Source: Halogranum gelatinilyticum
GTDB taxonomy: Archaea; Halobacteriota; Halobacteria; Halobacteriales; Haloferacaceae
DNA length: 64,000 bases
Reading direction: 5' to 3'
Assembly: GCF_900103715.1 (NCBI RefSeq)
Contig: NZ_FNHL01000007.1
Location: 1-64,000, forward strand
Under the pieces are notes generated by a model. It ran no database searches, was not told the origin of the DNA, and was given only the letters and a program-made list of their open reading frames with translations. Position numbers and translations under genes: made by a program. Below are positions 7,972-16,551 of this stretch, one piece after another; position 1 is the first letter of the stretch, and the number at the start of each line of letters is the position of its first letter.

Positions 7972-8937
7972 ATGTCAACCGTTCTGGTAACTGGCGGAAC
8001 CGGCTTCATCGGCTCGTACGTCGCCGAGGACCTCCTCGCGCAGGGTCACGACGTCGTCGCGTACGACCTCTCGACGGACCCCAGAATCCTCGAAAAGCTC
8101 GGCATCGCCGACGACGTGGAGATCCGCCGCGGCGACGTGACCGACTCGACGGACGTCGTTCGGGCCGTTCGAGAGACCGGCGCGACCCACATCGTCCATC
8201 TCGCGGCGTTGCTGACGACGACCGCCCGCGAGAACCCGCGGCTGGCGATGCGGGTCAACATCGAGGGGACGAACAACGTCTTCGAGGCCGCCCGGACGCT
8301 CTCCGAGCAGGTCGAGCGGGTCGCGTGGGCCTCCAGTGCCGCGGTCTACGCACCCCCACGGAACTACGACGACGGCAGCGACTGGTGGGTCACCGAGGAC
8401 GACCTCGTGTATCCGGACACGCTCTACGGCGCGACGAAGGAGTACAACGAGCACCAGGCGCGGGTCTACCACGAGGATTTCGGCGTCTCACACGTCGGCC
8501 TCCGGCCGACGGTCGCCTACGGCCCCTACCGCGAGACGGGCGGCTCGGCGTTCCTCGCGAACATCGTCGAGAAGCCCGCGCTCGGCGAGTCGTTCTCCGT
8601 CGAATACGGCGACCAGGCCATCGACTGGCAGCACGTCCGCGACATCGCCCAGTCGTTCCGCTGTGCCGCGTTCGCGCCCGAAGAAGACCTCACCCAGCGC
8701 GTCTACAACGTCCGCGGCGAACTCGCGACGATTCGGGAGGCCGCCGAGACCGTCCAGAACATTCTGCCCGACGCGGACCTCACCGTCTCCGACGAGGGCG
8801 AACTGCCGTGGACCCAGAAGCTCGACATGACCAAGGCCCAGGAGGACCTCGGCTACGACCCCGAGTACGACCTCGAGACGGGCTTCCGGCAGTACATCGA
8901 CGTGCTGCGCGAGGAAGCCGGACTGGGCCCTGTCTGA
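7972..8937 (+). CDS. NAD-dependent epimerase/dehydratase (extended SDR)
   Basis: 321 residues. The N-terminal Rossmann motif GGTGFIGS (residues 8-15) binds NAD(P). The active-site pair is in YGATK, with the SSAAVY strand before it, as in UDP-sugar epimerases and dehydratases. It likely acts on a nucleotide sugar or related polyol; the substrate is not readable from sequence. It is convergent with the cupin gene, only 10 bases apart. Both genes sit between the two inverted copies of an intergenic repeat. Confidence 0.85.
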   Translation: MSTVLVTGGTGFIGSYVAEDLLAQGHDVVAYDLSTDPRILEKLGIADDVEIRRGDVTDSTDVVRAVRETGATHIVHLAALLTTTARENPRLAMRVNIEGTNNVFEAARTLSEQVERVAWASSAAVYAPPRNYDDGSDWWVTEDDLVYPDTLYGATKEYNEHQARVYHEDFGVSHVGLRPTVAYGPYRETGGSAFLANIVEKPALGESFSVEYGDQAIDWQHVRDIAQSFRCAAFAPEEDLTQRVYNVRGELATIREAAETVQNILPDADLTVSDEGELPWTQKLDMTKAQEDLGYDPEYDLETGFRQYIDVLREEAGLGPV

Positions 8938-8947
8938 TTCGACCCCG

Positions 8948-9304
8948 CTACTCCTCGACGACGACGCCGTCGTCCTTCGTCGCGGGCGCGCCGACGACGA
9001 ACACCTCGCCCGGCTCGACACAGACGAGTTGGCGAATCTCCTCGGGCGAGACGACGACGATGTCGCCGGCGACTAGCTCGTCCGTCTCGTCCTCGTAGCG
9101 CAGCTCGAACTCGCCGGAGAGGACGTGGTACAGTTCCTCCTGCTCCTCCTGGTAGTGTCGGTTCAGCCGTTCGCCCGCCTCGAACACCCAGACGTTGGGC
9201 CGCATCTGCTGGGGCCGCAGTTCCATGCCGACGGACTTGAGGTCCGCGACGCCGTCGTCGAGTTCGCGGACGTCGATCTCGTCGAGGTTTACTTTCGCGT
9301 GCAT
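8948..9304 (-). CDS. Small cupin-domain protein
   Basis: 118 residues, a single conserved beta-barrel. Cupin motif 1 is represented by HYQEEQEELYHVLSGEFEL (metal ligands His/Glu/His, with the usual glycine turn), and motif 2 by VVSPEEIRQLVC, in which the usual Pro-x-x-x-x-His is altered. Such proteins bind a metal and small ligand and serve as isomerases, dioxygenases or sensors; no function is assigned. The ATG at 9304 begins MHAKVNLDEI. Confidence 0.8.
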   Translation of the reverse strand: MHAKVNLDEIDVRELDDGVADLKSVGMELRPQQMRPNVWVFEAGERLNRHYQEEQEELYHVLSGEFELRYEDETDELVAGDIVVVSPEEIRQLVCVEPGEVFVVGAPATKDDGVVVEE

Positions 9305-9349
9305 CGGTGACGGTTCTCACAGCAGCCCGAAAAAGATGTGGCCGAATCA

Positions 9350-9500
9350 GGATGTGACTGGTCAGTCGGAACGGCGCGTGGCTTCGCGGCCTCCGTGCCG
9401 CGAGCCACTCACGCGAGGGATGAGCACCGGAACGACGCGAGTGAAACGAGCGGAGTGAGGAGCGCAGTCGGCTGGGGAGGGTGTGGTCTCTCGAAGCGCA
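9350..9500 (+). repeat. Haloarchaeal intergenic repeat, copy B
   Basis: This holds GGCGCGTGGCTTCGCGGC, CACGCGAGGGA, GAGTGAAACGAGCGGAG and AGTCGGCTGGGGAGGGTGTG in order, the blocks found inverted in the 7613-7971 gap. No open frame with haloarchaeal amino acid character covers it. It may be a non-autonomous mobile element remnant or a structured RNA; edges are approximate. Confidence 0.6.
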
Positions 9501-9591
9501 AGCAGCTGTGGCCGTGTCCTTCCCGTCACCCATCTCCCGCCTCACGGACTCAAACGCTGACAGCCGGCACACTGAGCCACACCCAAACGAC

Positions 9592-10194
9592 TCACTCTTG
9601 GGTCTGTGAATACTCCTTGACCCACTCTTTCAGACTGATGCCCATCGTCGCGTAGGTGATCGCGTTCGACGACGCCGAGTTCGCGCTCTTGACTAACTCG
9701 GCCTCCAGCGTCCGCGTCGGAACCTCACCCAGGAAGTGCGGAATCGCGCGCTGCACAGCGAGGGGACAGCCGACCTCGTGGGCCAGTGCGTAGCCCGAGA
9801 TGGAGTGGGGAATCTCCTGTGTCGCGTACTCCGGGTCCGGGTCGTCCAGCACGTCGTCGTCGACGAAGTCGACGTACTCGTAGCACTTGCCCACGTCGTG
9901 CAGGAGGCAGGCGGCGATAATCACGTCCATGTCCGGCTCCGCGCCGTGGAAGTCGCGCTGTTCCTCGGCCGATTTGATGGCGATCCGCGTCACGCCGCGG
10001 ACGTGCTCGACGTTGTCCACTTCGTGGATGTTCCACGCGTAGGGGATGTCGTGGATGTCGCGCCAGCCGCCGCGTTCGAGACCGAGACACCACGCCTCGA
10101 CGACCTGCGCGCGCAGCGTGTCGGAGTCGATATCCGCCAACTCGGGGAACGCCGCCTCGACCTGTCCACGTTGGTCGGTGAAATCGGTCGACAT
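9592..10194 (-). CDS. HD-domain protein (putative phosphohydrolase)
   Basis: 200 residues. Metal-binding HD signature: His in NVEHVRGV, then LLHDVGKCYEY, and a downstream His/Asp region (EIPHSISG). HD proteins are metal-dependent phosphohydrolases acting on nucleotides or cyclic nucleotides. The gene starts 2 bases after the stop of the doubled EthD gene, on the same strand, so the two form an operon. The substrate is unknown. Confidence 0.8.
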   Translation of the reverse strand: MSTDFTDQRGQVEAAFPELADIDSDTLRAQVVEAWCLGLERGGWRDIHDIPYAWNIHEVDNVEHVRGVTRIAIKSAEEQRDFHGAEPDMDVIIAACLLHDVGKCYEYVDFVDDDVLDDPDPEYATQEIPHSISGYALAHEVGCPLAVQRAIPHFLGEVPTRTLEAELVKSANSASSNAITYATMGISLKEWVKEYSQTQE

Positions 10195-10196
10195 AG

Positions 10197-10922
10197 TTAG
10201 CGAAGCTCGTCTTTCTGGACGGTCTCGCGGCCGATGAACCGCGGCCGCTCGCCGATGGCGAGGAAGTTGTTCACGTCTTCTCTCGCTTCCTTCGCCTTCC
10301 CCTTCGCGGGGTCGTAGTCGCGCGACCCCTCGCTGCCGAGGGCGTCGTGGAGCGCGTCGAGGTCGTCGAAGTACAACTCCGCGACGCCGTCGAACTCCGC
10401 CGCCTCGGGATTCGTCGGCAACACGGTGTCGTACTTGACGACGCCTTCGATCTCCCGCGCGATGGGTGTGTGGTTGTTCTGCCAGTGGTCGACGAACTCG
10501 TCGTGGGTCATCCCCTCCTTGCGGACGAGGAACGCCGAGTGTTTGTAGAGTCCATCGGTATCGCCGTCGACCTCGTCTTTCTGGACGACGACCTCGCCGA
10601 TGAAGCGCGGGCGACGCTCGATGTCGAGGAAGTTGTCGACGTCCTCGCGGGCTTCCTTGGCCTTGCCTTTGGCGGGGTCGTAGTCACGGGAGCCTTCGCT
10701 GCCGAGGGCGTCGTGCAGCGCGTCCAAATCGTCGAAGTACAGCTCGGCGAGACCGTCGAACTCCGCCGCCGCGGGCGTCACGGGCTGGACCGTGCCGTAC
10801 TTGACAACGCCCTCGATCTCGCGGGCGATAGGGGTATGATTGGTCTGCCAGTAGTCGACAAACTCCTCGTGGCTCATGCCCTCTTTCCGGACGAGGAGGG
10901 CGATGTGTTTGTAGAGGCTCAT
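10197..10922 (-). CDS. Tandem-duplicated EthD-domain protein
   Basis: 241 residues made of two near-identical ~118-residue halves. Each starts YKH, then (A/F)LVRKEGM, WQ(T/N)NHTPIAREIEGVVKY and a long block around GSEGSRDYDPAKGKAKEARE that is identical in both halves. EthD (dimeric ferredoxin-like alpha/beta barrel) proteins normally work as dimers of one domain, so this is a fused dimer. EthD is named from ether-degradation loci; some relatives are decarboxylases or dehydratases. First gene of an operon with the HD protein. Confidence 0.85.
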   Translation of the reverse strand: MSLYKHIALLVRKEGMSHEEFVDYWQTNHTPIAREIEGVVKYGTVQPVTPAAAEFDGLAELYFDDLDALHDALGSEGSRDYDPAKGKAKEAREDVDNFLDIERRPRFIGEVVVQKDEVDGDTDGLYKHSAFLVRKEGMTHDEFVDHWQNNHTPIAREIEGVVKYDTVLPTNPEAAEFDGVAELYFDDLDALHDALGSEGSRDYDPAKGKAKEAREDVNNFLAIGERPRFIGRETVQKDELR

Positions 10923-10995
10923 TCACCGGAGAATCTCGGTTCGTACTCATAAATCATGAGGGAGAATTAAGAGACCCGGACGCGACAGGTGCGCC

Positions 10996-12270
10996 ATGAC
11001 GTTCTACGAGCGCGACTTCATGGAAGGCACCCGGGGGACGATGGCCGTCGACTGGGAGGAACGCATCGACACGAAGCGGATGCGCGAGGAGCGCAAAGAG
11101 CGCGCGCTCGAACGGATGCGGGATGCTGGATTGAGTTCGATGCTCCTCCTCTCGGACCCGAACATCCGCTACGTGACCGGCCTCGCGATGACCGGCGGCA
11201 GCGGCGCGGACCACTACTCGCTGCTCCTCGAAGACGGCTCTGTCGTCCACTGGGACACCGCCGACCACGCCTCGAACCAGCGGTTCAACTGTCCCTGGCT
11301 GACCGACATCCGCTACGCCTGCCCCGGTCTCGGCAACGTTCCGCGGGCCTCCGGCAGCCCCAGTGCCCGCAAATTCCTCCTCGACACGATGGCCGAGGGC
11401 GTCGCGAGCGCGCTCTCTGACTACGGCCTCGAGAAAGAGCCGATGGGCATCGACGTCGGCAACGCGGGCCTGCTCGACGCCCTCGAACGCCAGGGCATCG
11501 ACACCCGCACCGAGGAGTGCGCGGCCGTGATGGAAGATGCGAGAAAGGTCAAGACCAAAGACGAAATCGAGTGTCTGCGGATGGTCGCCGCCATCGCCGA
11601 GGCGGGCTTCCAGCAGGTCGTCGAGAACGCCCGGCCAGGAAGGAGAGAATCGGAGGTTTGGGGCGACGTGACCCGCGAACTGTGGCGTCACGGCGCGTTC
11701 GTCGGCGGCGGCTACCTGACCTCGGGACCGAACACGTGGCCCAAGCACCAGGCCAACACGACGGACCGGATGATTCGCCCCGGCGACCTCGTCTACGCCG
11801 ATATGTACAACATCGGCTACCTGGGCTACCGCTCCTGTTACTACCGCACCTTCTCGATGGGCGAACCCACGGAGGCGCAGCAGGACGCCTACGAACTCGC
11901 CCGCGACAACCTCTACGACGTGCTCGAACGCATCGAACCCGGCGCGACCACCGACGACGTCGCGCAGGGCTTCCCGGACATGGAAGGCGAACACGCCGAC
12001 TGGTACGACGCCGACGAGCACTGGCAGATGACCACCAACCACTGGGCGCACGGGCTCGGCCTCCAGTTGTACGAAGTCCCCCTCATCTGGCGCGGCATCT
12101 CCGAAGACCACCCCATCGAACTGGAGGAGGGGATGGTGATGGCCGTCGAGACCCAGGAGCCAGCCGAGCGGCAGGGCGTCCGCGTCGAGGAGATGGTCGT
12201 CGTCCGCGAAAACGGCGTGGAGATCCTGAGTCAGTGGCCCGTCGAGGAGATCACCGCCATCGACTACTGA
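10996..12270 (+). CDS. M24-family (pita-bread) protein, DddP/creatinase-like
   Basis: 424 residues. The N-terminal creatinase-type domain contains LLLSDPNIRYVTG; the C-terminal pita-bread domain contains SGPNTWPKH, ADMYNIGY (D269), NHWAHGLGL (H352), AVETQEP (E385) and GVRVEEM (E398). The family has five metal ligands (D, D, H, E, E). The second Asp, expected 12 residues after the first, is Cys here (C281 in YRSCYYRTF). Layout recalls DMSP lyase DddP as well as Xaa-Pro peptidases. The 57-base gap to the next gene on the same strand suggests co-transcription with the LLM flavoenzyme. Confidence 0.8.
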   Translation: MTFYERDFMEGTRGTMAVDWEERIDTKRMREERKERALERMRDAGLSSMLLLSDPNIRYVTGLAMTGGSGADHYSLLLEDGSVVHWDTADHASNQRFNCPWLTDIRYACPGLGNVPRASGSPSARKFLLDTMAEGVASALSDYGLEKEPMGIDVGNAGLLDALERQGIDTRTEECAAVMEDARKVKTKDEIECLRMVAAIAEAGFQQVVENARPGRRESEVWGDVTRELWRHGAFVGGGYLTSGPNTWPKHQANTTDRMIRPGDLVYADMYNIGYLGYRSCYYRTFSMGEPTEAQQDAYELARDNLYDVLERIEPGATTDDVAQGFPDMEGEHADWYDADEHWQMTTNHWAHGLGLQLYEVPLIWRGISEDHPIELEEGMVMAVETQEPAERQGVRVEEMVVVRENGVEILSQWPVEEITAIDY

Positions 12271-12326
12271 CCTTCTGCCGAACCTTCCTGATAAACCGTT
12301 AAGTCCACACCGTCCGACCCTCAGCC

Positions 12327-13331
12327 ATGAAACTCGGCACCGGCCTGTTCACCTGTCAGCGCCGCCCGGACGACGACCGGCCGACGAGCGCCCTCTACGA
12401 CGAGATGCTGACGCTCGCGCGCACCATCGAGGACGCTGGCCTCGACAGCGCGTGGGTCTCCGAACACCACTTCCTCGACGACGGCTACCTCTCGGGGACG
12501 ATGCCCGCGCTCGGCGCGTTAGCGGCCGCCACCGACGAGATAGAGATCGGCTCCTGTATCGCGCTCGCGCCGCTCTACAACGCCGTCCGGCTCGCCGAGG
12601 ACGCCGCCACCGTCGACCTCGTCTCGAACGGTCGACTCACGCTCGGTCTCGCCATCGGGTCGAACCCCCGGGAGTTCGCGGAGTTCGGCGTCCCACAGGA
12701 GGAGCGCGTCGAACGCCTCGCCGACACGGTCGACCTCCTCAGAGGTGCCTGGTCCGACGGACCACTCGGTCACGAGTCGCCCTACAATCCAGTCTCGCCC
12801 GACACGTCCATCACCCCCAAGCCCGACGGCCACCTTCCCATCATGCTCGGCGGGGCGGCCAAGCCCGCGGTCCGCCGGGCCGCCCGCACCGCCGACGGCT
12901 GGTGCGCGCCCTCGTCGCTCTCCGTTGGGGCCGTAAAGAAGCGCGTCGACGACATCCGGCAGGTGCGGGAGAAAGAGGGTCTCGACGGCGACTTCACCGT
13001 CTACGTCCTCCAGCACGGCTTCGTCGGCGACTCCCGCGAGGAGGCGTGGGACGCCATGAAGGACGGCTATCTCTATCTCCAGCGACGCTACGCGGAGATC
13101 TTCTCCGGCGAGTCGGTGCCGGAACTGGACGACGAGCGCAAGCGAGAACTGAAAGACCAGGCCATCTTCGGCACGCCCGAGCAGGTCAGAGAGGAGCTGG
13201 AGACCTACCGCGACGCCCTCGGCGACGACGTTCACTTCATCTTCCGGACGTACCACCCCGGAACGGGAACTGAAGAGATGGTCGAGTGCATCGAGCGGCT
13301 GGGCGAGGAAGTCGCGCCGGAACTGGCCTGA
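12327..13331 (+). CDS. LLM-class flavin-dependent oxidoreductase
   Basis: 334 residues with the luciferase-like TIM barrel: N-terminal KLGTGLFTCQ strand, AWVSEHHF (family motif), SCIALAPLYN, and RLTLGLAIGSNP before the middle insertion. Members use FMN or F420, and haloarchaeal members commonly use F420. It probably follows the M24 gene in a transcript. The substrate is not known. Confidence 0.85.
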   Translation: MKLGTGLFTCQRRPDDDRPTSALYDEMLTLARTIEDAGLDSAWVSEHHFLDDGYLSGTMPALGALAAATDEIEIGSCIALAPLYNAVRLAEDAATVDLVSNGRLTLGLAIGSNPREFAEFGVPQEERVERLADTVDLLRGAWSDGPLGHESPYNPVSPDTSITPKPDGHLPIMLGGAAKPAVRRAARTADGWCAPSSLSVGAVKKRVDDIRQVREKEGLDGDFTVYVLQHGFVGDSREEAWDAMKDGYLYLQRRYAEIFSGESVPELDDERKRELKDQAIFGTPEQVREELETYRDALGDDVHFIFRTYHPGTGTEEMVECIERLGEEVAPELA

Positions 13332-13560
13332 CTCCTCCCCGCTCCTCTTCTCCCCCGCACCCCCTCAACTCCACACCCCTCCTCGGCTGCTCGCGCTCGC
13401 CCCGGCGGCACGCTCGGCTACCGGACGAGTGCCGACGCCCACAGCTCCCTCCCTTCTCCTCTCCTCCCCCACACCCCCTCCTCTCCGCATCCCACCCTGT
13501 CGTCCTTTCGCGCCCTCCCGCACCGCCCGGCGGCTGGCAGGCGCGCAAAAAATTTCACCC
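13332..13560. other. C-rich low-complexity intergenic region
   Basis: The plus strand is dominated by runs of CTCC/CCTCCCC (for example 13334-13380 and 13440-13500), a strong strand asymmetry (pyrimidine on plus, purine on minus). It separates convergent genes, so no promoter is needed here. It may contain pyrimidine-rich termination signals for the flavoenzyme transcript. No gene is credible. Confidence 0.5.
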
Positions 13561-13944
13561 CTACCCGGTCTTGTAGACACCCCGGACCTGCGCGGCGCGG
13601 GTGTCGTCCGCGGTGAACACGTCGACGTCGACGACGCCGATGTCGCCGCCGAGCCGGACCACGTCCGCCACCGCCCGGAGGTCGCCGGTCCCCGCACTCA
13701 GATAATCGATGCGTATGTCGATGGTCGGCACGGGCTGGTCGACCAGCGAGACGAGTGCCGCGCCGCCCACCGTGTCGGCGAGCGTGAACGTGACGCCGCC
13801 GTGGGCCATCTGCTTCTCACTGTTCCACGACAGCTCCTCGCGCATCTCGATCCGGCCCTCGGCGTGGCCGTCCTCTACCTCGGTCACCTCGACGCCGAGC
13901 AGGTCGGCGAACGGCATCGTCTCGAAGAACTCCTCGATGTCCAT
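13561..13944 (-). CDS. PaaI-type hot-dog thioesterase
   Basis: 127 residues, single hot-dog domain. MAHGGVTFTLADTVGGAAL is the PaaI family catalytic region (His-Gly-Gly and following Asp). The N-terminus MDIEEFFETMPFADLLG is typical. It hydrolyses acyl-CoA thioesters, perhaps aromatic ones, in the cytosol. It lies 43 bases downstream of nothing on its strand; the E1 beta gene downstream runs the same way but starts 1 kb away at 14992. Confidence 0.85.
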   Translation of the reverse strand: MDIEEFFETMPFADLLGVEVTEVEDGHAEGRIEMREELSWNSEKQMAHGGVTFTLADTVGGAALVSLVDQPVPTIDIRIDYLSAGTGDLRAVADVVRLGGDIGVVDVDVFTADDTRAAQVRGVYKTG

Positions 13945-13987
13945 GGCAGACTCTCACACGCGACCGTCTTAAAAATGGGTTCCTACG

Positions 13988-14992
13988 CTACGCCTCGGCC
14001 TCGACCGTCTCGCGGATGCCCTCGGCGATACGCACCGGCGCGGGGAGGTAGAAGTCCTCCAGCGCGTGCAGCGGCACGGGCGTGTCGAAGCCCGTGACGC
14101 GCTTGATGGGGGCTTCGAGGTGGTAGAGCGCGTCCTCCTGGAGGGTGGCGACGAGTTCGCCCGCGAAGCCACCCGACAGCGGGGCTTCGTGGACGACGAC
14201 GCCCCGTCCGGTTCGCTTCAGTGACTCGACAGTCGTCTCGCGGTCCAGCGGCGAGATCGTGCGTAAGTCGACCACCTCGACGTCGATACCGAGGTCCGCT
14301 TCGACCAGCTCGGCGGCCTCCAGCGTCGGCGGGACCATCGAGCCGTAGGTGAAGACCGAGACGTCCGACCCTTCGCGGCGGACGGCGGCCTTCCCCAACT
14401 CGATGGGTTCCGCGTCGAGATCGACCGGTTCGCGGAACGACCGGTAGAGCCGCTTCGGTTCGAGGAAGACGACGGGGTCGGGGTCGCGGATGGCCGCACG
14501 GAGCAGGCCGTAGGCGTCGGTCGGCGTACTCGGAATCGCGACCTTCAGCCCCGGCTGGTGGGCGAAGATGGCCTCCATCGACTCCGAGTGGTGTTCTGGG
14601 GCGCGAATCCCGCCGCCGTAGGGCGCGCGGACGACCATCGGACAGGTGAACCGGCCGCGGCTCCGGTTTCTGAGACGGGCGGCGTGAGAGACGAGCTGGT
14701 CGAACGCGGGGTAGACGAAGCCCATGAACTGTATCTCCGCGACAGGCCGCAGCCCCTTCGTCGCCATGCCGATGGAGGCACCGACGATGCCCGATTCGGC
14801 CAGCGGCGTGTCGAGGACGCGCGCCGAGCCGAATTCGTCGTAGAGACCGTCGGTGGCGCGGAAGACGCCGCCGTTCTTCCCCACGTCCTCGCCGAGGACG
14901 AGCACACCCTCGTCGCGAGCCATCTCCGCCCGCAGTGCCTCGCGGACGCCGTCGACGAGCGTCAGCTGTTCGCCGGATTCGGCGAGGCTCAC
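13988..14992 (-). CDS. 2-oxoacid dehydrogenase E1 component, beta subunit
   Basis: 334 residues from a GTG start whose GTGA overlaps the stop of the alpha gene. The N-terminus TLVDGVREALRAEM and GEDVGKNGGVFRAT, LAESGIVGASIG, PYGGGIRAPEHHSES and KRLYRS are hallmark E1 beta sequences; the C-terminal transketolase domain ends DFYLPAPVRIAEGIRETV. With alpha it forms the ThDP E1 heterotetramer that decarboxylates a 2-oxoacid and acylates lipoyl-E2. No E2 or E3 gene is seen nearby, so the complex partners must be encoded elsewhere. Confidence 0.9.
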   Translation of the reverse strand: MSLAESGEQLTLVDGVREALRAEMARDEGVLVLGEDVGKNGGVFRATDGLYDEFGSARVLDTPLAESGIVGASIGMATKGLRPVAEIQFMGFVYPAFDQLVSHAARLRNRSRGRFTCPMVVRAPYGGGIRAPEHHSESMEAIFAHQPGLKVAIPSTPTDAYGLLRAAIRDPDPVVFLEPKRLYRSFREPVDLDAEPIELGKAAVRREGSDVSVFTYGSMVPPTLEAAELVEADLGIDVEVVDLRTISPLDRETTVESLKRTGRGVVVHEAPLSGGFAGELVATLQEDALYHLEAPIKRVTGFDTPVPLHALEDFYLPAPVRIAEGIRETVEAEA

Positions 14993-16104
14993 GAGTGGTC
15001 CCTCCGGAAGGCGTCCTCGCCGTAGCGTTCGACGAGTGCCTCCAGTTCCGCGCGCTGGCGTTCCAGTTCGGGCGTCGGCTCGGCGTAGACGTGCTCGAAC
15101 ATCGCCCCGGGCGACTCGGCCGTGGTCGACTCGGCGGCCGCGATGGCGTCGGCGAGCTGCTCCTCGATACGCTCCGTGATGGCTTCCTCCGTCGCGTCGT
15201 CCAGCAGGCCGCGGTCCCGCAGGAACCGCTCGTAGCGCGGGATGGGGTCGCGGTCGCGCCACTCCTCGGGGACGCCCTCCCGGTAGACGTCGGGGTCGTC
15301 GGCGGTGGTGTGCGCGCCGAAGCGGTACTGGACCGCCTCGATGAGCGTCGGCCGCGCCTCGCCGGGACCGGGGTCGCGCGCCTTCCGGACGGCCTCGCGG
15401 GTGGCGACGTAGACCGCGAGGGGGTCGGTCCCGTCGACCTGGACACCGTCGAAGCCGTAGGCGTCGGCCTTCTGGGCGATGGTCTCACTCGCGGTCTGTC
15501 GCTCGCGAGGGACGGAGATGGCCCACTGGTTGTTGTTGCAGAAGAAGACGACCGGCGCGTCGAAGACGCCCGCGAAGTTCATCCCTTCGTGGAAGTCGCC
15601 CTCGCTGGTCGCGCCGTCGCCGAAGTAACAGCAGTAGACGCTGTCCTCGCCGAGATAGCGCGACGCCATCGCCGCGCCCGCGGCCTGCGGAAGCTGCGTC
15701 GCGATGGGGATATACTCCGGCATGACGTTGACGCCCTCGGGGATCGCGTAGCCGTCGCCGTGGCCCATCATCGTCAGGAGCAGCGACTCGATGGGCACCC
15801 CGCGAACCACCTTCGCGGCGTGGTCGCGGTAGGTCGGGAAGAGCCAGTCTTGGGTCCCCAGCGCGTAGGCACTGGCGACCTGGGCCGCCTCCTGTCCGGC
15901 GAGGGGCGCATAGGTGGCGATGCGGCCCTGTCGCTGGAGGCTAACCGCCCGCTCGTCGAAGCGACGGGCGAGTCGCATATGCTCGTAGATGCCGAGCAGG
16001 GTCTCGTCGTCGACGTCGGGCAGCGGTTCGTCGGTCCGGCTGCCGTCGGGGTTCAACAGTCGATACTGGGAGTCGTCGTCCGCGGAGTGGTCGAGTACGC
16101 TCAT
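14989..16104 (-). CDS. 2-oxoacid dehydrogenase E1 component, alpha subunit
   Basis: 371 residues. ThDP-Mg motif GDGATSEGDFHEG...NNNQWAIS, plus LAGQEAAQVA and RFGAHTTADDP (phosphorylation-loop region of E1 alpha). It looks closer to branched-chain or pyruvate E1 of the heterotetrameric type than to the homodimeric one; the substrate is unresolved. The ATG at 16104 is chosen because the frame upstream is Arg/His-rich. The untranslated region above the start is GT-rich (about 16107-16150). It overlaps the beta gene by 4 bases. Confidence 0.9.
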   Translation of the reverse strand: MSVLDHSADDDSQYRLLNPDGSRTDEPLPDVDDETLLGIYEHMRLARRFDERAVSLQRQGRIATYAPLAGQEAAQVASAYALGTQDWLFPTYRDHAAKVVRGVPIESLLLTMMGHGDGYAIPEGVNVMPEYIPIATQLPQAAGAAMASRYLGEDSVYCCYFGDGATSEGDFHEGMNFAGVFDAPVVFFCNNNQWAISVPRERQTASETIAQKADAYGFDGVQVDGTDPLAVYVATREAVRKARDPGPGEARPTLIEAVQYRFGAHTTADDPDVYREGVPEEWRDRDPIPRYERFLRDRGLLDDATEEAITERIEEQLADAIAAAESTTAESPGAMFEHVYAEPTPELERQRAELEALVERYGEDAFRRDHS

Positions 16105-16551
16105 ATGGTGGGCTGTGGTTCGGTGTGGTGTCGTGGTGTGGTCGCTCGTGGCTGTCCGGGGTTGTCGGGGCGTGCAGAACGCGCGTCGTCGCCGTCTTAG
16201 GTCCGTGTGCTCCTCGTGGCGGGTGCTGTCGGAACTCCGCGCTGTTTCGTCCACAGAACTGCGAAAAACGTCTCCACCAGTGTCGTCTCGGGCCGCGTGT
16301 GGGGGCTGTCGTCGGTGCCAACGGTTCGGTCGGCAGTCGGACTGGTGGAGTCCATACCTGATATGATCTCTATCTTGTATTAATTATTGTGTGGGATTCG
16401 GTGCCACGGATTGGTCGCCACAGTGGGTGGTTGGGGTGACAAAGTTGTGCTTTCAACCGGTTCTTTCTGACCAATCGTCAAGCGTCAGGGGCGGACCGTC
16501 CGGTTCCAGCGGCGTGGATAGCGTTAAGATTCTCCCGGAACGTCATCGTGT
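16105..16551. other. Intergenic region, divergent promoters for E1 alpha and the VOC gene
   Basis: 447 bases without a credible gene. The left end is GT-rich on the plus strand (TGGTGGGCTGTGG and similar). An AT-rich block lies at about 16358-16392 (CTATCTTGTATTAATTATTG). GCGTTAAGATT at 16520-16530 is TATA-like and about 26 bases from the ATG of the VOC gene, fitting a leaderless transcript. Promoter calls are by eye. Confidence 0.5.

Noticed and set aside
13983-15488. A 501-residue open frame across the E1 genes on the minus strand
   Set aside because: Arg/Pro/Ser-rich frame shadow of the real E1 alpha and beta genes.
16107-16150. GT-rich stretch as a microsatellite or regulatory repeat
   Set aside because: Units are irregular and short; treated as low-complexity leader sequence.
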